From Paenibacillus apiarius (GTDB lineage Bacteria; Bacillota; Bacilli; Paenibacillales; Paenibacillaceae): 64,000 nt of DNA. The notes beneath the pieces are model-generated. The model was not told the origin of the DNA and searched no databases. It was given only the letters and a program-made list of their open reading frames with translations. Where the stretch lies: the NCBI RefSeq assembly GCF_017052585.1, contig NZ_JAFFHZ010000001.1, forward strand, positions 4,960,001-5,024,000. Reading direction: 5' to 3'. Within the stretch, counting starts at the first letter, position 1. Each line of letters opens with the position of its first letter. Both the position numbers and the translations under genes were made by a program. This document shows, piece by piece, positions 26,839 through 35,494 of this stretch.

Positions 26839-26933
26839 AAAGTTATAGGCAATGGAAGTTTGGTGCAAATCCAACGCGGTCCCGCCACTGTGATAGGCCG
26901 AAGCTCGGTCTTAAGTCAGGTCGTTTGCCTAGT
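26839..26933 (+). promoter_or_regulatory. Cobalamin riboswitch (short form) upstream of eutG
   Basis: P1 pairs TAGGCAA with TTGCCTA. The core reads GGAAGTTTGGTGCAAATCC, then GCGGTCCCGCCACTGTGA, and ends AAGTCAGGT. The peripheral arm between CTGTGA and AAGTCAG is short, as in the compact B12 aptamer class. It is followed by a hairpin (ACCAGTCA.../TGGCTGGT, 26944-26973) and the terminator at 26978. Confidence 0.9.
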
Positions 26934-26977
26934 AACTTTGTCTGACCAGTCATTTCGAGGCGAAAGTGGCTGGTTTA

Positions 26978-27018
26978 CAAGTCTAGTGACGTATACCGCC
27001 TCACTAGGCTTTTTTTAC
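26978..27018 (+). terminator. B12-responsive terminator in the small RNA
   Basis: GTCTAGTGA and TCACTAGGC form a 9-pair stem followed by a T7 run. It is the first exit point after the aptamer, expected to act when B12 is bound. Confidence 0.8.
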
Positions 27019-27107
27019 GTTGCAAGAAGGCAGCCGACACTGCTGTCGGCAAGGCCGGGTGGTCGCCGCCGAACCTATACAATGAAGTAGGGCTAAGCAA
27101 ACGGGAG

Positions 27108-27147
27108 GTTCTTCAATGCCGAAGAACAGGTGCACATTGGCGTGCAT
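27108..27147 (+). promoter_or_regulatory. Dual-hairpin EutV (ANTAR) binding motif in the small RNA
   Basis: Hairpin 1: GTTCTTC-AATGCC-GAAGAAC (27108-27127). Hairpin 2: GTGCAC-ATTGGC-GTGCAT (27130-27147). Both six-base loops have A at position 1 and G at position 4, the known requirement of ANTAR RNA-binding proteins. Three further pairs with this pattern occur before eutG, eutS and eutA. Confidence 0.75.
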
Positions 27148-27260
27148 GTCCCTTTTTTTTTACTTTCTGCCGCTCCCGTGCCGATAACGGCACCCAAGAT
27201 CGGGTTGACGAGTATCCGGTTACGGTGTACAGTGGTGGTAGACAATTGAATGATTGCGAG

Positions 27261-27338
27261 TTGCACAATGGCGTGCACCATATCTCATAAGCAAAGAGGC
27301 TTTTAAAGGAATCCGTTCTTTTAAAGGCCTCTTTTTTT
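27261..27338 (+). promoter_or_regulatory. EutV antitermination site before eutG
   Basis: Hairpin 1: TGCAC-AATGGC-GTGCA. Hairpin 2: AAGC-AAAGAG-GCTT (27289-27302), which overlaps the left arm of a strong terminator (AGAGGCTTTTAAAGGAA / TTCTTTTAAAGGCCTCT, 27295-27331) followed by T7. Both loops have A1 and G4. Binding of phosphorylated EutV would hold hairpin 2 and prevent the terminator, allowing eutG to be read. Confidence 0.75.
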
Positions 27339-27368
27339 GTTGCCAACTACTCCTTGGAGGTGCCTTAC

Positions 27369-28511
27369 ATGGACAAAATTTCAATGAAAACCGACATTTA
27401 TCTGGGACAAGGCGCGCTGGATCGCCTGTCGGAATGGCGGAATAAACGGATCTTCATCGTCACGGACCCGTTCATGGTCAAGTCAGGGATGATTAACATG
27501 TTGTTCGAACGGCTGCATGAAAGCAACGAACAATACATTTTCAGCAACATCGTGCCCGATCCTCCGGTCGAAATTGTGACAGAGGGCGTGGAAGCGCTTG
27601 GATCGTTCCAAGCCGATCTGATGATTGCGATTGGCGGCGGTTCCGCGATCGATGCGGCCAAGGCGATGAAGATTTTCGCCCAGAAAATTTTGGACGAGCG
27701 CGATATGCCGTTCGTGGCGATTCCGACAACAAGCGGCACGGGCTCGGAAGTTACTTCGTTCTCCGTCATCAGCGACAAGAAGAAGAACATTAAGTACCCG
27801 CTCGTATCCGATGACATGCTGCCGCAAGAAGCCATTTTGGACCCGGAATTGGTCAAGAGCGTGCCGGACTTCATCACCGCCGACACGGGAATGGACGTGC
27901 TGACCCACGCGATTGAAGCGTATGTGTCCACCAAAGCGAACGATATTTCCGACGCACTGGCGGAGAAGGCGATCAAGCTGGTCTTTGCCTATTTGCCAAG
28001 AGCGTACAAGGATGGGAACGACCTGGAGGCGCGCGAGAAAATGCATAATGCCTCCTGCCTGGCGGGCATGGCGTTCAATATTGCGTCGCTCGGGCTGAAC
28101 CATGGCATCGCCCATGTGGCCGGAGCCAAGTTCAAGATTGCGCACGGGCGCATGAATTCGCTGCTGCTGCCGCATGTGATTGAATTCAATGCCGATTACA
28201 AGCCGGGTTACGGCAAAGAGGAGAGTAATAGGGCGGCGGCCAGATACGCCGAAATCTCCAAGAGCTTGGGGCTGCCGGCTTCCTATGCGAAGAGCGGCGT
28301 TCGCAGTCTGGTGCAGGCGATCAAGCAGCTGCAGAAGCAATTGCGCATGCCGCAGACGCTGCAGGACTGCAACGTGGATCAAGCCACGCTGGAAGAGATG
28401 GGCGCGGCGATTGCCGAGGGGGCGCTGCATGACGGCTGCACGGCCACGAATCCGCGCGTTCCCGCCGCATCCGATGTCGTTGGAATTTTGAACAAAATGT
28501 TTCAATCCTGA
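27369..28511 (+). CDS. eutG: Iron-type alcohol dehydrogenase of the eut microcompartment
   Basis: A 380-residue group III (iron-dependent) alcohol dehydrogenase. It reduces acetaldehyde to ethanol and recycles NADH inside the compartment. Signatures are IAIGGGSAIDAAKAM for NAD binding, AIPTTSGTGSEVT, and the metal ligands in the stretches from 'ADTGMDVLTHAIEAY' to 'NHGIAHVAGAKF' and 'AHGRMNSLLLPHVI'. The closest functional labels are EutG or PduQ. ATG 27369 follows GGAGG by eight bases. It is the first gene after the EutV-type antitermination site. Confidence 0.88.
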   Translation: MDKISMKTDIYLGQGALDRLSEWRNKRIFIVTDPFMVKSGMINMLFERLHESNEQYIFSNIVPDPPVEIVTEGVEALGSFQADLMIAIGGGSAIDAAKAMKIFAQKILDERDMPFVAIPTTSGTGSEVTSFSVISDKKKNIKYPLVSDDMLPQEAILDPELVKSVPDFITADTGMDVLTHAIEAYVSTKANDISDALAEKAIKLVFAYLPRAYKDGNDLEAREKMHNASCLAGMAFNIASLGLNHGIAHVAGAKFKIAHGRMNSLLLPHVIEFNADYKPGYGKEESNRAAARYAEISKSLGLPASYAKSGVRSLVQAIKQLQKQLRMPQTLQDCNVDQATLEEMGAAIAEGALHDGCTATNPRVPAASDVVGILNKMFQS

Positions 28512-28573
28512 GTATCAATTAAATTCCAGCCGTAATGATATTGACAACGTTTGCAGCATCAAATATAGTAAAA

Positions 28574-28661
28574 GTAACACAAAGGCGTGTTGCATACAAA
28601 TAAAAGCGAAGAGGCTTCTTAAAAATTCCGTGTGAACTTTTTAAGGGGTCTTTATGTTTTT
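28574..28661 (+). promoter_or_regulatory. EutV antitermination site before eutS
   Basis: Hairpin 1: GTAACAC-AAAGGC-GTGTTGC (28574-28593), loop A1 G4. Hairpin 2: AAGC-GAAGAG-GCTT (28604-28617), where the loop starts with G instead of A but keeps G4. It overlaps a terminator stem (AAGAGGCTTCTTAAAAATTC with GAACTTTTTAAGGGGTCTTT) followed by a T7 run. The arrangement is parallel to the sites before eutG and eutA. Confidence 0.65.
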
Positions 28662-28704
28662 TTACGGCTATTTCACGGTTTTAGACATGAGATGGGATGA
28701 GGGT

Positions 28705-29061
28705 ATGGACCAACAACACAACGAAAAACAACGTGTCATTCAAGAGTACGTGCCTGGTAAACAGGTTACGTTGGCTCATATTATCGCGAATCCCAACCCG
28801 GATATTTACAAGAAGCTGGGATTGGGAACCGAGGCGCAGGATGCCATCGGCATTATGACCATTACGCCAAGCGAAGCCTCCATTATTGGGGCGGACATCG
28901 CGACCAAGGCGGCCGGCGTGCAGATCGGCTTCGTCGATCGCTTCAGCGGATCGCTCGTGATAACGGGCGATGTATCATCCGTTGAATCGGCCGTGAGTGA
29001 AGTGCTGCTTGGCTTGCAGAACATTCTCGGCTTCTCGGCTGCGAAGATTACGAGAACGTAG
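28705..29061 (+). CDS. eutS: Microcompartment shell protein EutS
   Basis: A 118-residue single BMC-domain shell protein. [20 protein letters not shown], followed by [13 protein letters not shown], is the EutS/PduU signature of circularly permuted BMC domains; the hexamer is bent or capped by a beta-barrel. ATG 28705 is chosen because homologues begin only a few residues before KQRVIQEY; an upstream ATG inside the terminator (28654) is unlikely. eutP follows after 11 bases. Confidence 0.95.
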   Translation: MDQQHNEKQRVIQEYVPGKQVTLAHIIANPNPDIYKKLGLGTEAQDAIGIMTITPSEASIIGADIATKAAGVQIGFVDRFSGSLVITGDVSSVESAVSEVLLGLQNILGFSAAKITRT

Positions 29062-29072
29062 GGGAAGCGGAC

Positions 29073-29504
29073 ATGAAGACAATCATATTCGCCGGAAGCA
29101 CCGGCTCGGGCAAGACTACGCTGTGCCAATGGCTGCACGGCCAGGAGATTGCCTACAAGAAGACACAGGCCGTGGAGACTTTCGAGCAAGCGATCGATAC
29201 GCCAGGGGAGTGCATCGAGAACCGTTATTTGTACAAGATGCTGCTTGTCTCCAGCGTCGATGCAGATGTCATCGGGCTTGTGCAAGATTGCACGAGGGAA
29301 GAAAGCTATTTTCCGCCGGCCTTTGCGACGGTATTCGCCAAGCCGGTCATTGGAATTGTGACCAAGGTGGAGCTGGCCCGGACGGATGAGGATATCGCGC
29401 AAGCGAGATCCTATTTGCAAGCGGCGGGCGCAGAGCGTATTTTCGAGGTCTCGACCATGGAGAACGTGGGAGTGGAAGCGCTTCGGGCTTATTTGGAAGC
29501 GTAG
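29073..29504 (+). CDS. eutP: EutP/PduV GTPase-like protein
   Basis: A 143-residue P-loop protein. The nucleotide-binding loop is FAGSTGSGKTTLCQWL at residues 6-21, IDTPGECIEN is the G3-like segment, and GIVTKVEL is the G4-like TKxE. In Salmonella, EutP has been reported as an acetate kinase acting with the compartment; PduV-like members associate with the shell surface. The short length is normal for the family. Confidence 0.9.
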   Translation: MKTIIFAGSTGSGKTTLCQWLHGQEIAYKKTQAVETFEQAIDTPGECIENRYLYKMLLVSSVDADVIGLVQDCTREESYFPPAFATVFAKPVIGIVTKVELARTDEDIAQARSYLQAAGAERIFEVSTMENVGVEALRAYLEA

Positions 29505-29571
29505 GCGACTTTATCATTCGATAGAGGATTCGCAAGATACAAGCAAATATCGACAATGAGGTGCATGACAC

Positions 29572-30144
29572 ATGAATGGAAAAATTGTAATAGTCGACGA
29601 CGAACCTATTACAAGAATGGATATTCGTGAGATGCTGGAAGAGGCGGACTACAACGTAGTAGGCGAAGCTTCTGATGGCTTTGAAGCCATCGAATTATGC
29701 AAGAAGCATCTGCCCGACCTGGTCATCCTGGATGTTCAAATGCCCATTCTGGATGGGCTCAAGGCGGGTAAACGAATCATTTCAGAGCAGCTGGCAAGCG
29801 GGGTTATTCTCTTGACCGCATTCAGCGATAAACAGACGATTGAAAAAGCATCCTCTATCGGTGCGCTTGGTTATCTGGTGAAGCCGCTCGATGAAAAGTC
29901 GTTCATTCCCATGGTGGAAGTGACCATTGCCAAAGGCAAGGAAATACGCAAGCTGGAGCAAAATCTATCCAAGCTGTCGCAGAAGATGGAAGAGCGGAAA
30001 GCGGTCGAAAAGGCGAAAGGGATTTTGATGAAGGAAAACGGCTGCACCGAAGAGGAAGCCTATCAAACCCTGCGCAAACTTAGCATGGATCGACGGTGTC
30101 CAATGATAGAAATCGCAACAACCATCGTCATTTCCTATGATTGA
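29572..30144 (+). CDS. eutV: ANTAR response regulator, antiterminator of the eut genes
   Basis: A 190-residue response regulator. Receiver domain residues 3-118: acidic pocket VDDE (8-11), phosphoacceptor Asp54 in LVILDVQMP, Thr in LLTAF, Lys in VKPLD. A coiled-coil linker follows, then an ANTAR RNA-binding domain at about 125-185 with RKAVEKAKGILMKENGCTEE and EAYQTLRKLSMDRR. It is phosphorylated by EutW and binds paired hairpins in nascent RNA to stop terminator formation; such pairs are seen at four places in this window. It overlaps eutW by eight bases. Confidence 0.96.
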   Translation: MNGKIVIVDDEPITRMDIREMLEEADYNVVGEASDGFEAIELCKKHLPDLVILDVQMPILDGLKAGKRIISEQLASGVILLTAFSDKQTIEKASSIGALGYLVKPLDEKSFIPMVEVTIAKGKEIRKLEQNLSKLSQKMEERKAVEKAKGILMKENGCTEEEAYQTLRKLSMDRRCPMIEIATTIVISYD

Positions 30145-31561
30145 TTTCAAAGAAACGATTGTGCGGCTGTGCAAGCGGCATACGGGACTGGCGGATGCGG
30201 ATATCGCGCGGCTGACCGAGATAGCCGAGTCATTCGAAATGTCCGAGGTGCCGGATGATGTGTTCATCGACGTTTTGTCCAGCGTGGCGAATGAGGCGAT
30301 TGTGGTGTACCACCGCCGTCCGGGTGACGGCAAATCGCTGTACCGGCGTCCGGTTGCGGGCGAGAAGGCGCTGCGCGAGAACGAACCCGGCGTCCTGAGA
30401 ACGTTGGAAACCGGAATCATGTCACAGGGACTCGTCGCCAATACGCAGGAAAATCATCTGGTCAGGCAGACGGTATATCCGATTAAAAATCAAGATGGCG
30501 TCATTGCGGTCATCATCTATGAAAAAGATGTGAGCGACAATATTCAAGCCCACTTCAACGTGACGGGGACGCAATACGAGGATGGCGAGATGTCTTCGAT
30601 GTTGACCGCCATGCTGCGGTTCAAGGATTCGATCATCAATCAACTGGAGGATGCCGTTCTCGTATTCGACAAGCACGGATTTTTGAAGCTGAAAAATAAG
30701 AAGGCAGACGCGTACTATCGGAAGCTCGGTTATTTAGAGGATATTCAGGGCTTGCACTATGACAATCTGTCGTTGGATCAGACAATCTTCTCCGATGCGA
30801 TGAAGGAGTACTCCACGTCTCCTTCCTGTCCATTGACGAGAGATGTGAAGGTGGCCGGCTGCTATTATCAGGTCAAACGGCTGTTTATTGCAGAGCGGGA
30901 TCTATGCATAGGCGTCATCTTGCATGATGTGACGGAAATCAAGGACAAGGAAGCCGAGATTGTCTCCAAATCGGTGGCCATTCGCGAGATTCACCACCGG
31001 GTGAAAAACAATTTGCAGACCGTGGCGTCGCTGCTCCGCATTCAGGCGCGGCAATGTGAAAGCCCGGAAGCCAAAAAATGCTTGAACGACAGTGTCAGCC
31101 GGGTGCTCGCCATCGCGGCGACCCACGAGCTGTTATCGACGGAGATCGAGGCGCAGGTGGATTTGCTTGACGTCATTCGGCTCATCGCTGCGAATATCGA
31201 ACGGTGCTTCGTCGATTGCAAAAATGTCAAAATCGAGATAGCGGCTCCGCAGAGCATTTGCTTGGACAGCGATCGCACCGTCGCGATCGCGCTCATTGTG
31301 AGCGAGCTGCTGCATAATAGCTATGAGCATGCGTTCGGTGATTGCTCGAACGGCACGATTACGGTGAACGCGCAGCTGGAAGGCGGGTTGGTCACCGTGG
31401 AAGTGGCGGATAACGGCGTCGGCTTTTCCGTGAAGGACTGCTCCCACAAAAGCTTGGGCTTGTCCATTGTCCGCAGCTATGTGAAGGACAAGCTGAAGGG
31501 CAAGCTTGCCATTGCGTCCAATGAGGACGGCACGACCGTTACGTTTGTCTTCAAAAAATAA
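30137..31561 (+). CDS. eutW: Ethanolamine sensor histidine kinase
   Basis: A 474-residue cytosolic kinase without membrane segments. Residues 1-160 are a sensor region, a PAS-like domain lies at about 160-285, and the HWE/HisKA_2-type phosphoacceptor block is IREIHHRVKNNLQTVASLLR near 300. The ATPase domain follows with the N box in LIVSELLHNSYEHAF and G box DNGVGFSVKD. It senses ethanolamine in characterised Firmicutes and phosphorylates EutV. The start overlaps the end of eutV. Confidence 0.95.
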   Translation: MIDFKETIVRLCKRHTGLADADIARLTEIAESFEMSEVPDDVFIDVLSSVANEAIVVYHRRPGDGKSLYRRPVAGEKALRENEPGVLRTLETGIMSQGLVANTQENHLVRQTVYPIKNQDGVIAVIIYEKDVSDNIQAHFNVTGTQYEDGEMSSMLTAMLRFKDSIINQLEDAVLVFDKHGFLKLKNKKADAYYRKLGYLEDIQGLHYDNLSLDQTIFSDAMKEYSTSPSCPLTRDVKVAGCYYQVKRLFIAERDLCIGVILHDVTEIKDKEAEIVSKSVAIREIHHRVKNNLQTVASLLRIQARQCESPEAKKCLNDSVSRVLAIAATHELLSTEIEAQVDLLDVIRLIAANIERCFVDCKNVKIEIAAPQSICLDSDRTVAIALIVSELLHNSYEHAFGDCSNGTITVNAQLEGGLVTVEVADNGVGFSVKDCSHKSLGLSIVRSYVKDKLKGKLAIASNEDGTTVTFVFKK

Positions 31562-31568
31562 ATAATCG

Positions 31569-31656
31569 GGCTACAAGGATGTAGTTCTGTAAGCAATGAG
31601 GCTTAAGGTTAACAATTCCCGCCAATCGGGGGGGGGATATAACTTTAAGCCTTTTT
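31569..31656 (+). promoter_or_regulatory. EutV antitermination site before eutA
   Basis: Hairpin 1: GCTAC-AAGGAT-GTAGT. Hairpin 2: TAAGC-AATGAG-GCTTA (31590-31605). Both loops have A1 and G4. Hairpin 2 overlaps the left arm of a perfect terminator (AGGCTTAAGGTTA with TAACTTTAAGCCT, then T5). This is the cleanest of the sites and the standard ANTAR arrangement. Confidence 0.85.
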
Positions 31657-31696
31657 GCGTGCATATATGTGGTATCAAGCGATGGGGGTGAAAGAA

Positions 31697-33127
31697 GTGA
31701 ACGAGCAATTGCTAAGCGTTGGCATTGATATGGGAACCTCGACGACCCAACTCGTCCTGTCGAAGCTGCATATTCAGAACCTGGCATCGTCCTTTTCGGT
31801 GCCCCGCTTGGTCATTACGGATAAAGAAGTGGTCTACAAGAGCGATATCTGCTTTACGCCCGTTATGGCGGACAATCGGATCGATATGCAGCAGATCCAG
31901 TCGTTCGTGCAGGAGCAGTACGAGAAAGCCGGCATCCGTAAGGATGAGATTCAGACAGGCGCGGTCATTATTACGGGCGAAACGGCTCGCAAGGACAATG
32001 CAAATGAAGCGGTGCTGTCGTTAAGCGGCTTCGCCGGAGACTTCGTGGTCGCAACTGCTGGCCCGGATCTGGAAAGCATCATTGCCGCTAAAGGCGCGGG
32101 CGCCCATACGTATTCCAAGGAGCATTCCACTTCCATTGTCAACATTGACATTGGCGGCGGTACTAGTAATCTGGCGCTGTTCGCTGACGGTGAACTGCTG
32201 GATACGGGATGTCTGGATATCGGGGGCCGTCTTATCAAGGTGGACCATAGCACGCATGAAATTACGTATATCGCGCCGAAAATTAAGCAGCTTGCGGAGC
32301 AAAGGGGATTGAAGCTGGCCTTGGGACAGACGGTAACACCTTCTGATCTGGAGCCGATTATCGGGGAGATGGTCAAGCTGCTCGAAGAAAGCGTCGGCAT
32401 CAGGCAGCCTGGCGATTTCTACGACACTATCGTCACGAACAAAGGGCTGAAGCTGGATCGGATAATTCCTTGCATTTCCTTCTCCGGAGGGGTAGCTGAC
32501 TACATTTATCAAGAAGCTACGGGCGACGTGTTCCAATATGGAGACATCGGCATTTTGCTCGGAAGAGCGATTGCCGCTTCTCCGCTGACGCAGCAAATGA
32601 TAGTGGCGCGTTCGGCCGAGACCATCCGGGCTACCGTTGTTGGAGCCGGCTCCCATACGACCGAGATCAGCGGGAGCACGATCACTTATACGGAAGAGAG
32701 CTTCCCGATCAAGAATATTCCGATTCTGAAGCTTGCCGTAGCGGATGAGTCGGGAAGCAGCGATGTGCTGGCGCAAGCCATTGCCGACAAGCTGAATTGG
32801 TTCAAGCTGAACAATGATCTGCAGCGGGTCGCGATCGCATTGGAAGGGAAGAAGAGTCCTAGCTTCCAAGAGGTACAGAAATATGCCCAAGGGTTGTACA
32901 AAGGGATGTCGGAGCTGCTGGAGCGCGAGTATCCGCTCATCGTGATTGTCCATCACGATATGGCGAAGGTGCTGGGACAGACGCTATATGCCTTGCTTGG
33001 CTACAAGAAGGATGTCGTCTGCATCGACAGTGTATTGGTCGACAACGGCGACTATATCGACATCGGCAAGCCGATTGCGGAAGGCAAGGTATTGCCTGTC
33101 GTCATTAAAACGCTCGTATTTCACTAA
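31697..33127 (+). CDS. eutA: Ethanolamine ammonia-lyase reactivase
   Basis: A 476-residue actin/Hsp70-fold chaperone that exchanges damaged cobalamin for adenosylcobalamin in EutBC using ATP. SVGIDMGTSTTQLVLSKL is the phosphate-1 loop, NIDIGGGTSNLALF the phosphate-2 loop, and CISFSGGVADYIYQ the adenosine motif. GTG 31697 is chosen because GGGGGTG lies seven bases upstream and homologues begin close to LLSVGID; ATG 31682 is an alternative. eutB follows directly. Confidence 0.94.
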   Translation: MNEQLLSVGIDMGTSTTQLVLSKLHIQNLASSFSVPRLVITDKEVVYKSDICFTPVMADNRIDMQQIQSFVQEQYEKAGIRKDEIQTGAVIITGETARKDNANEAVLSLSGFAGDFVVATAGPDLESIIAAKGAGAHTYSKEHSTSIVNIDIGGGTSNLALFADGELLDTGCLDIGGRLIKVDHSTHEITYIAPKIKQLAEQRGLKLALGQTVTPSDLEPIIGEMVKLLEESVGIRQPGDFYDTIVTNKGLKLDRIIPCISFSGGVADYIYQEATGDVFQYGDIGILLGRAIAASPLTQQMIVARSAETIRATVVGAGSHTTEISGSTITYTEESFPIKNIPILKLAVADESGSSDVLAQAIADKLNWFKLNNDLQRVAIALEGKKSPSFQEVQKYAQGLYKGMSELLEREYPLIVIVHHDMAKVLGQTLYALLGYKKDVVCIDSVLVDNGDYIDIGKPIAEGKVLPVVIKTLVFH

Positions 33128-33156
33128 TTGAGTTGCATTTGGAAGGAGGAGCTTTT

Positions 33157-34521
33157 GTGATTTTAAAAACCAAGCTGTTTGGCCGAGTTTATCAATTCAG
33201 CAGCCTAATGGAAGTCATGGCAAAAGCAAACGAGGAAAAATCAGGGGATATGCTGGCCGGACTGGGGGCTACTTCGTCGGAAGAACGCGTGGCGGCCAAA
33301 GTGGTACTGTCCCAAATCAAAATGTCAGACTTGCGCAACAATCCGGCGGTTCCTTATGAGGTGGATGAGGTTACCCGCATTATTCAGGATGGGGTAAATG
33401 AGCGCATCTACAGTGAGATTCAGAACTGGACGGTTGAGGAGCTGCGGGAGTGGATCTTGAACGAGAACACAACCGAAGCCGACATCAAGCGCGTGTCCCG
33501 CGGTCTGACAGCCGAAATGATTGCTGCGGTTGCCAAGATCATGTCCAACCTTGACCTGATGTACGGGGCGAAGAAGATTCGCATTACGGCTACTGCCAAC
33601 ACGACGATCGGCCGTCCGGGCACTTTGTCCGCACGTTTGCAGCCTAATCATCCAACCGATGATCCAGATGGCATTATGGCTTCCCTTATGGAAGGCTTGA
33701 CCTTCGGTATCGGGGACGCCGTGCTTGGTCTCAATCCGGTTGATGATTCCGTAGAAAGCGTAACGCGCGTTCTGAAGCGGTTCGAGGAGTTCCGCCAAAA
33801 GTGGGAAATTCCAACGCAAACTTGCGTACTGGCCCATGTTACGACTCAAATGGAAGCCGTAAAACGCGGCGCTCCGACAGGACTCATCTTCCAATCGATC
33901 GCAGGCTCGCAGAAAGGTAATGAAGCATTCGGCTTCAATGCGGCCACGATTGAGGAAGCTCAGCAACTTGTACTGCACCACGGTCAAGTAGCTGGACCAG
34001 ATGTCATGTATTTCGAAACAGGCCAAGGCTCGGAGTTGTCTTCCGAAGCCCATCACGGGATCGACCAAGTGACGATGGAAGCGCGCTGCTACGGCTTTGC
34101 GAAGAAATACAACCCGTTCCTCGTCAATACCGTTGTTGGATTCATTGGTCCAGAGTATTTGTACGATGCGAAGCAAGTGGTTCGCGCCGGCCTGGAAGAT
34201 CACTTCATGGGCAAGCTTACGGGCATCTCCATGGGATGCGACGCCTGCTACACGAACCATATGAAGGCGGATCAGAACGACTTGGAAAATCTGGCGGTTC
34301 TGCTGTCAACGGCGGGCTGCAACTTCTTCATGGGTATCCCGCATGGCGACGATGTCATGCTCAATTATCAAACAACCGGCTACCATGAAACCGCGACGCT
34401 GCGTGAGCTGCTCGGCTTGCGTCCGATCCGTGAGTTTGAACAATGGATGGAGAAGATGGGCTTCATTGAAAATGGCAAGCTGACTAAAAAAGCCGGAGAC
34501 GCGTCAGTGTTTCTCAAGTAG
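33157..34521 (+). CDS. eutB: Ethanolamine ammonia-lyase large subunit
   Basis: A 454-residue TIM-barrel catalytic subunit that splits ethanolamine into acetaldehyde and ammonia with adenosylcobalamin. Recognised segments are MSDLRNNPAVPYEVDEVTR, GRPGTLSARLQPNHPTDD, VDDSVESVTRVL, and FETGQGSELSSEAHHGIDQ with substrate-binding residues. The length is exactly that of the family. GTG 33157 follows GGAGGAG; the frame is open further upstream but conservation begins here. eutC follows after 18 bases. Confidence 0.97.
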   Translation: MILKTKLFGRVYQFSSLMEVMAKANEEKSGDMLAGLGATSSEERVAAKVVLSQIKMSDLRNNPAVPYEVDEVTRIIQDGVNERIYSEIQNWTVEELREWILNENTTEADIKRVSRGLTAEMIAAVAKIMSNLDLMYGAKKIRITATANTTIGRPGTLSARLQPNHPTDDPDGIMASLMEGLTFGIGDAVLGLNPVDDSVESVTRVLKRFEEFRQKWEIPTQTCVLAHVTTQMEAVKRGAPTGLIFQSIAGSQKGNEAFGFNAATIEEAQQLVLHHGQVAGPDVMYFETGQGSELSSEAHHGIDQVTMEARCYGFAKKYNPFLVNTVVGFIGPEYLYDAKQVVRAGLEDHFMGKLTGISMGCDACYTNHMKADQNDLENLAVLLSTAGCNFFMGIPHGDDVMLNYQTTGYHETATLRELLGLRPIREFEQWMEKMGFIENGKLTKKAGDASVFLK

Positions 34522-34539
34522 GGGAAGGAGGAAACTCTC

Positions 34540-35487
34540 ATGAACGAAAAAGATCTGAAATCGATGATTGAATCGATTTTGAACGAGATGGTAGGAAACT
34601 TGCCGGAGGAAGCAGCCAAGCCTGCCCGCGCCGAGGCGCCTGCCCAGCAGGCGGCGGAGCCGGAGCCGGTTCCGGCAGCGCCTGTGCAGATGGAAATGCC
34701 TGCGGAAGAGCAGGAGGACAGCGGCGAATGTCTGGATGATATTACGGAGATCGACCTTCGCAAGCTGCTGCTCGTTCCCGATCCGGAGGATCGGGAAGGG
34801 TATATGAAAATGAAGGAAAAGACGCCGGCCCGCCTTGGCGTGTGGCGTGCAGGTCCGCGCTACAAGACGATTACATCGCTGCGATTCCGCGCTGACCATG
34901 CTGCTGCCCAGGATGCCGTGTTCTCCTACGTGTCCGAGGAGTTCGTGAAGGAAATGAACCTTGTACCGATTGCAACGATGTGCCGGGACAAGGACGAATA
35001 CATTACGCGCCCGGACTTGGGACGTCAATTTTCCAAGGAGACAATCGAGTACATCAAGCAGCATACGACCAAGCAGGCCAAAGTGCAGATTATGGTTGGG
35101 GACGGCTTAAGCTCGGCTGCGATTGAAGCGAATCTGCGCGATATCGTTCCAGCCATTGCGCAAGGTCTCAAGATGTACGGCTTTGAAGTAGGCAATATAT
35201 TGTTCGTCAAGCATTGCCGCGTTCCATCGATGGACGTGATTGGCGATGTGACAGAGGCAGATGTAGTTTGTCTTTTGGTCGGCGAGCGTCCAGGACTTGT
35301 AACGGCAGAATCCATGAGTGCCTACATCGCTTATAAACCGACTGTAGGTATGCCTGAGGCGAGACGTACCGTTATCTCCAACATTCACTCAGGCGGTACG
35401 CCTGCCGTAGAAGCAGGCGCGCATATTGCTGAGCTGATCAAGACGATGATTGATCGCAAAGCATCTGGGATTGATTTGAAACTATAG
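34540..35487 (+). CDS. eutC: Ethanolamine ammonia-lyase small subunit with N-terminal targeting helix
   Basis: A 315-residue subunit that completes the cobalamin site. Residues 1-20 ([20 protein letters not shown]) form an amphipathic helix like known encapsulation peptides. A Pro/Ala/Glu-rich linker follows to about residue 55. The catalytic part begins near [13 protein letters not shown], with [16 protein letters not shown] and [17 protein letters not shown]. The targeting role of the helix is by analogy with E. coli and Salmonella EutC. Confidence 0.95.
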   Translation: MNEKDLKSMIESILNEMVGNLPEEAAKPARAEAPAQQAAEPEPVPAAPVQMEMPAEEQEDSGECLDDITEIDLRKLLLVPDPEDREGYMKMKEKTPARLGVWRAGPRYKTITSLRFRADHAAAQDAVFSYVSEEFVKEMNLVPIATMCRDKDEYITRPDLGRQFSKETIEYIKQHTTKQAKVQIMVGDGLSSAAIEANLRDIVPAIAQGLKMYGFEVGNILFVKHCRVPSMDVIGDVTEADVVCLLVGERPGLVTAESMSAYIAYKPTVGMPEARRTVISNIHSGGTPAVEAGAHIAELIKTMIDRKASGIDLKL

Positions 35488-35494
35488 AGGTAAA

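Larger units (their letters stand above)
26805..27161 (+). ncRNA. Predicted EutX/Rli55-like riboswitch RNA that can sequester EutV
   Basis: From the promoter at 26771 the transcript would contain, in order: a cobalamin aptamer (26839-26933), a first terminator (26978-27018), then a pair of hairpins with six-base loops having A at position 1 and G at position 4 (27108-27147), and a T9 run (27153-27161) with GGGA/TCCC enclosing the pair. This order matches the published Rli55 (Listeria) and EutX (Enterococcus) RNAs: with B12 the RNA stops early, and without B12 the longer form holds the ANTAR regulator EutV. EutV and EutW are encoded downstream at 29572-31561. No protein-coding frame here is convincing. 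Function is inferred from architecture. Confidence 0.75.

Noticed and set aside
26800-27090. Plus-strand frame of 96 codons over the second riboswitch.
   Set aside because: The bases are explained by the aptamer, its terminator and hairpins; no start context and no protein-like composition.
27170-27260. Search for an extra A1/G4 hairpin pair between the small RNA and the eutG site.
   Set aside because: GTGCCG-ATAA-CGGCAC has a four-base loop, and a second candidate (GTGTAC...GTAGAC) has a mismatch and a seven-base loop; neither meets the ANTAR pattern.
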